A stretch of DNA of 7,000 nt from Actinomycetes bacterium (GTDB taxonomy: Bacteria; Actinomycetota; Actinomycetes; Actinomycetales; Demequinaceae): the NCBI GenBank assembly GCA_023428185.1, contig JAEYYZ010000120.1, positions 1 through 7,000 of the forward strand, written 5' to 3'. The notes below the pieces were generated by a model. It was given only the letters and a program-made list of their open reading frames with translations. It was not told where the DNA came from and made no database searches. Positions 4,756 through 7,000 of the stretch are shown here, in pieces (position 1 is the first letter of the stretch; every line of letters begins with the position of its first letter). The position numbers were made by a program, and so were the translations under genes.

Positions 4756-6249
4756 TCAACCCCACGTCCACAGCCACATGTGTGCATACCAGTAGTGGTA
4801 GGGAATGGGCATTCCAGTCCAAATGGGCAAGAAGAAAGCCGTCATGGCCAAGGTTGCCACCAGGTACCACCCCACCAGGAGGGTTCCGCCTCGCGAGTAC
4901 TGCCCGCCAAGATCAGGAGGTTGAGCGATGCGCGCAAAAGCCCACACCAGCAACATCACGAGGAATGGCGCCATCGCCACCGAGTAGAACGTGAAGATAG
5001 TGCGGTGGGCCATGGGCACCCACGGCAACCACGCCGCGAGAACGCCCACGGACATCCACAGGCCCGTCGTGTCCCGGTGAAGGATGAGGCGCCACACGGC
5101 AAAGCACAGCGCCGCAAGCCCTCCCCACCAGATCAGCGGAATGCCCAATGCGTGAACCGCGGTGATGCACCGTTCCGCACCGCAAGCAATGTCTGTGTCC
5201 TCCCAGTGGAACGCCGTGGGGCGGAACTGCAGGATCCAACCATTCGGATGGGACTCATAGTTGTGTTCTGACGTGAGGCCACTGTGGAAGTCCAGCATTT
5301 GGTCGTGGTAGTGCCACAGTGAGCGGAGCGGTCCGGGTATCCACGGGTACTCCGTTTCTGGATTCCGTTGCGCCCAATCGCGGTTGTATGAGCCTTGAGT
5401 TAGCAACCAGTTGGCCCACGTGCCCACGTACACCACAGGCACCAACACCACGGCCGCAAACATCCCGGGAAGCGCGGAACGCCAAAAGGTGTCCGAAAGC
5501 CACAACCGGTAGCCAGCGCGGCGCCTGTCTAGCACTTCCCAAGCCACGGACAGGAGCAAGAAGGCCGCTGCAAAATACGCGCCCGACCACTTGGTGCCGC
5601 ACGCTAGACCGAACACCACGATGGCGGCCAAACGCCACCAGCGTGGCCCCGTACGCGGAGATCGCAAGAGCGGCCAACCCGGCACACGTGGCGCCAGTTG
5701 CCGCCGAGTCCGCAACCGATCAAGCCACAACAACGCCAAGCCGAGCACTACAAAGAACGCCAAGAAGTTGTCGAGCAAGGCCGTGCGCGAAAGCACAATC
5801 GCTTCGCCGTCCACCGCGAGTAGCACGCCCGCCACGCCGCCCCACAGCGTGGAGCGCAGCATCGAGCGCACCAGCAGGGCAACCACCAACACCGTGAGGA
5901 TTCCCACCGCCGCCGCGGCCAGGCGCCACCCAAACGGGTTGACTCCCGCCACGCGCATACCCAACGCAATGAGCAACTTGCCCACCATGGGGTGCACCAC
6001 GTAGTCGCCATCGGTGGCGAGTTTGGAGTAGTCGCCTTGGGCAAAAGTGCCTTCGTCCTTCTCCCAATCACCCTCGTATCCCAGTTGGAGGAGGGAATAC
6101 GCGCCGCGCACGTAGTACACCTCGTCAAACACCAAGGTGTTGGGACGGCCAAGGCCAGGAAGCCTCATCGCAGCCGCGAGGGCGGTGACACCAACAGCCA
6201 TGAGGGCGGCGCGCCAGCGCCACGCGGTGGCGGTCAGGGTGTCCATCAC
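4756..6249 (-). CDS. polyprenyl-phosphate-mannose--protein O-mannosyltransferase (PMT family, GT39)
   Basis: This 497-residue polytopic membrane enzyme transfers mannose from a polyprenyl-phosphate carrier to Ser/Thr of proteins as they are exported. PMT marks are the catalytic acidic pair in FDEVYY (D42, E43) in the first outer loop after the first membrane helix, HPMVGK (86-91), the segment VDGEAIVLSRTALLDNFLAFF (146-166), ACGTKWSGAYF (216-226), the long outer region NRDWAQRNPE, WHYHDQMLDFHSGLTSEHNY and HPNGW (289-347), and a Cys pair C356/C361 likely to form a disulfide. About ten or more hydrophobic helices are visible, and the end HMWLWTWG is the usual short tail. It corresponds to M. 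tuberculosis Rv1002c, which is also divergent from rsmI. GTG 6249 is chosen over ATG 6246 because a -10-like element lies seven bases upstream, suggesting a leaderless message; the two starts differ by one residue. It heads the minus-strand run. Confidence 0.95.
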   Translation of the reverse strand: MMDTLTATAWRWRAALMAVGVTALAAAMRLPGLGRPNTLVFDEVYYVRGAYSLLQLGYEGDWEKDEGTFAQGDYSKLATDGDYVVHPMVGKLLIALGMRVAGVNPFGWRLAAAAVGILTVLVVALLVRSMLRSTLWGGVAGVLLAVDGEAIVLSRTALLDNFLAFFVVLGLALLWLDRLRTRRQLAPRVPGWPLLRSPRTGPRWWRLAAIVVFGLACGTKWSGAYFAAAFLLLSVAWEVLDRRRAGYRLWLSDTFWRSALPGMFAAVVLVPVVYVGTWANWLLTQGSYNRDWAQRNPETEYPWIPGPLRSLWHYHDQMLDFHSGLTSEHNYESHPNGWILQFRPTAFHWEDTDIACGAERCITAVHALGIPLIWWGGLAALCFAVWRLILHRDTTGLWMSVGVLAAWLPWVPMAHRTIFTFYSVAMAPFLVMLLVWAFARIAQPPDLGGQYSRGGTLLVGWYLVATLAMTAFFLPIWTGMPIPYHYWYAHMWLWTWG

Positions 6250-6256
6250 GCAGTGA

Positions 6257-6262
6257 AGCCTA
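6257..6262 (-). promoter_or_regulatory. -10 element for leaderless mannosyltransferase mRNA
   Basis: TAGGCT on the minus strand is the same hexamer as in the tRNA promoter and fits TAnnnT. Seven bases separate it from GTG 6249, so transcription would start at or next to the start codon. No convincing -35 is seen, and the only purine-rich stretch upstream, AGG (6261-6259), lies inside this element rather than at an ideal Shine-Dalgarno position. Confidence 0.45.
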
Positions 6263-6287
6263 CTTGCGGCGTCGGGTTAGGCGTGTG

Positions 6288-6296
6288 TGCGAACCT
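6288..6296 (+). promoter_or_regulatory. possible leaderless promoter of rsmI
   Basis: TGC followed by GAACCT (6291-6296) keeps the A2 and T6 of a -10 hexamer plus a TGn extension, and six bases then lead to ATG 6303. The alternative reading is a very short, weak Shine-Dalgarno (GGA, 6298-6300) only two bases from the start. The first base of the hexamer is wrong and no -35 is clear. Confidence 0.25.
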
Positions 6297-6302
6297 TGGA
6301 CC

Positions 6303-7000
6303 ATGACCGGCCGCATCCTTCTCGCCGCTACGCCCATCGGCAACACTGGCGACGGCTCGGCCCGGTTGTGGGACGCGCTCGCCACTGCACAAGTCATCGC
6401 CGCCGAGGACACCCGTGCCCTTAAGGACTTGGCTCGCCGCGCCGGAGTCACCATTTCTGCGCACGTGGTCGCGATGCACGACCATAACGAGGCCCACGTA
6501 GCGGCTGGCTTGGTCGAGACTGCGGCGGGCGGCGGCACGGTGCTCGTGGTCTCCGACGCGGGCATGCCCACCGTGTCTGACCCTGGCTTCAAGGTGGTGC
6601 GCGCCGCGATTGATGCGGGAATTGAGGTGTCCGTGTTGCCGGGCCCCAGCGCGGTGCTTGCTGCGCTCGCCGTCTCAGGGCTTGCCACGGACCGCTTCTG
6701 CTTTGAGGGTTTCTTGCCCCGTAAAGCCGGGGACCGCATGGCCACGCTGACTGCGCTCGTCGCAGAGCCGCGCACCATGGTCTTCTTTGAAGCTCCGCAC
6801 CGCGTGGCGGCAACGCTGGCGGCGATGGAACAGGTGTTTGGCGGGGAGCGTCTCGCCTCACTATCGCGCGAACTCACCAAGACGTATGAAGAGACGGTGC
6901 GAGGCACGCTCTCCCACTTGGCGCAGTGGGCTCGAGGAGACGTGCGCGGCGAGTTGGTCATTGTGGTTGCTGGCAAGCCTCAGGAGGCTCCTAGCGCCGA
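6303..7000 (+). CDS. rsmI: 16S rRNA (cytidine(1402)-2'-O)-methyltransferase, 3' end outside window
   Basis: The first 232 codons are present and the frame is open to the window edge; family members have roughly 280 residues, so about 50 are missing. RsmI uses S-adenosylmethionine to methylate the ribose of C1402 in the decoding centre of 16S rRNA. Family motifs appear in order: ATPIGN (9-14), AAEDTR (33-38), the SAM-binding loop SDAGMPTVSDPG (84-95), LPGPSA (112-117), FEGFLPRK (134-141), FFEAPHR (161-167), SRELTKTYEE (188-197) and RGELVIVVAG (215-224). The start ATG 6303 places the first beta strand (RILLAATPIGN) at the very N-terminus, as usual. It is divergent from the mannosyltransferase with 53 bases between them, a pairing also found in mycobacteria. 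Identity is not in doubt; only the C-terminal end is unseen. Confidence 0.96.
   Translation, partial: MTGRILLAATPIGNTGDGSARLWDALATAQVIAAEDTRALKDLARRAGVTISAHVVAMHDHNEAHVAAGLVETAAGGGTVLVVSDAGMPTVSDPGFKVVRAAIDAGIEVSVLPGPSAVLAALAVSGLATDRFCFEGFLPRKAGDRMATLTALVAEPRTMVFFEAPHRVAATLAAMEQVFGGERLASLSRELTKTYEETVRGTLSHLAQWARGDVRGELVIVVAGKPQEAPSA

Noticed and set aside
4720..5271. Plus-strand open frames opposite the mannosyltransferase (also 5319-5897)
   Set aside because: The sequence is Arg/Pro/His-rich without any domain, and the minus strand encodes a full PMT enzyme.
6260..6976. Minus-strand open frame of 238 codons opposite rsmI
   Set aside because: It is rich in Ser, Thr and Arg with no motif, while the plus strand carries every RsmI motif in order.

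Overview
The window is high-GC DNA with strong G/C preference at third codon positions, many GTG starts, actinobacterial-type gene families and a gene order typical of Actinobacteria. I read it as an actinobacterial chromosome, probably a Micrococcales-like lineage; the phylum is well supported and the order is only a guess. Almost every base is accounted for by ordinary single-copy chromosomal genes. I see no insertion sequence, phage gene, CRISPR array, attachment site or large repeat.

Layout. Plus strand, 21-1713: a RimJ/RimL-type GNAT acetyltransferase followed with overlap by a SepX/GlpR-type divisome membrane protein. Plus strand, 1848-2786: a lipoprotein with a C-terminal FKBP-type peptidyl-prolyl isomerase domain, preceded by a very good ribosome binding site. 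Plus strand, 2836-2911: tRNA-Ala(CGC) with an encoded CCA end. Minus strand, 6249 down to 2932: a four-gene run of protein O-mannosyltransferase, small GNAT acetyltransferase, pirin and small unknown lipoprotein, converging on the tRNA. Plus strand, 6303 to the window edge: the first 232 codons of rsmI, divergent from the mannosyltransferase.

How the parts relate. The order rimJ - SepX/GlpR gene and the divergent pair protein mannosyltransferase / rsmI both occur in the corresponding Mycobacterium tuberculosis region (Rv0995-Rv0996 and Rv1002c-Rv1003), so this looks like a conserved actinobacterial core neighbourhood with extra genes between its two ends. Several products act at the envelope: the division-associated membrane protein, two exported lipoproteins and the mannosyltransferase, which could modify the Ser/Thr/Pro-rich linkers of exported proteins. 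RsmI and the tRNA belong to translation, and the RimJ-like protein may.

Regulation that can be read directly: the small GNAT and pirin genes have excellent Shine-Dalgarno sequences and overlap by ATGA, so they are probably translationally coupled. The mannosyltransferase, the small lipoprotein and rsmI lack a convincing Shine-Dalgarno and instead have a -10-like element 6-7 bases before the start codon, the arrangement of leaderless actinobacterial mRNAs. No exciting undescribed system is evident; the most open points are the unknown lipoprotein, the degenerate first half of the FKBP lipoprotein and the leaderless candidates.
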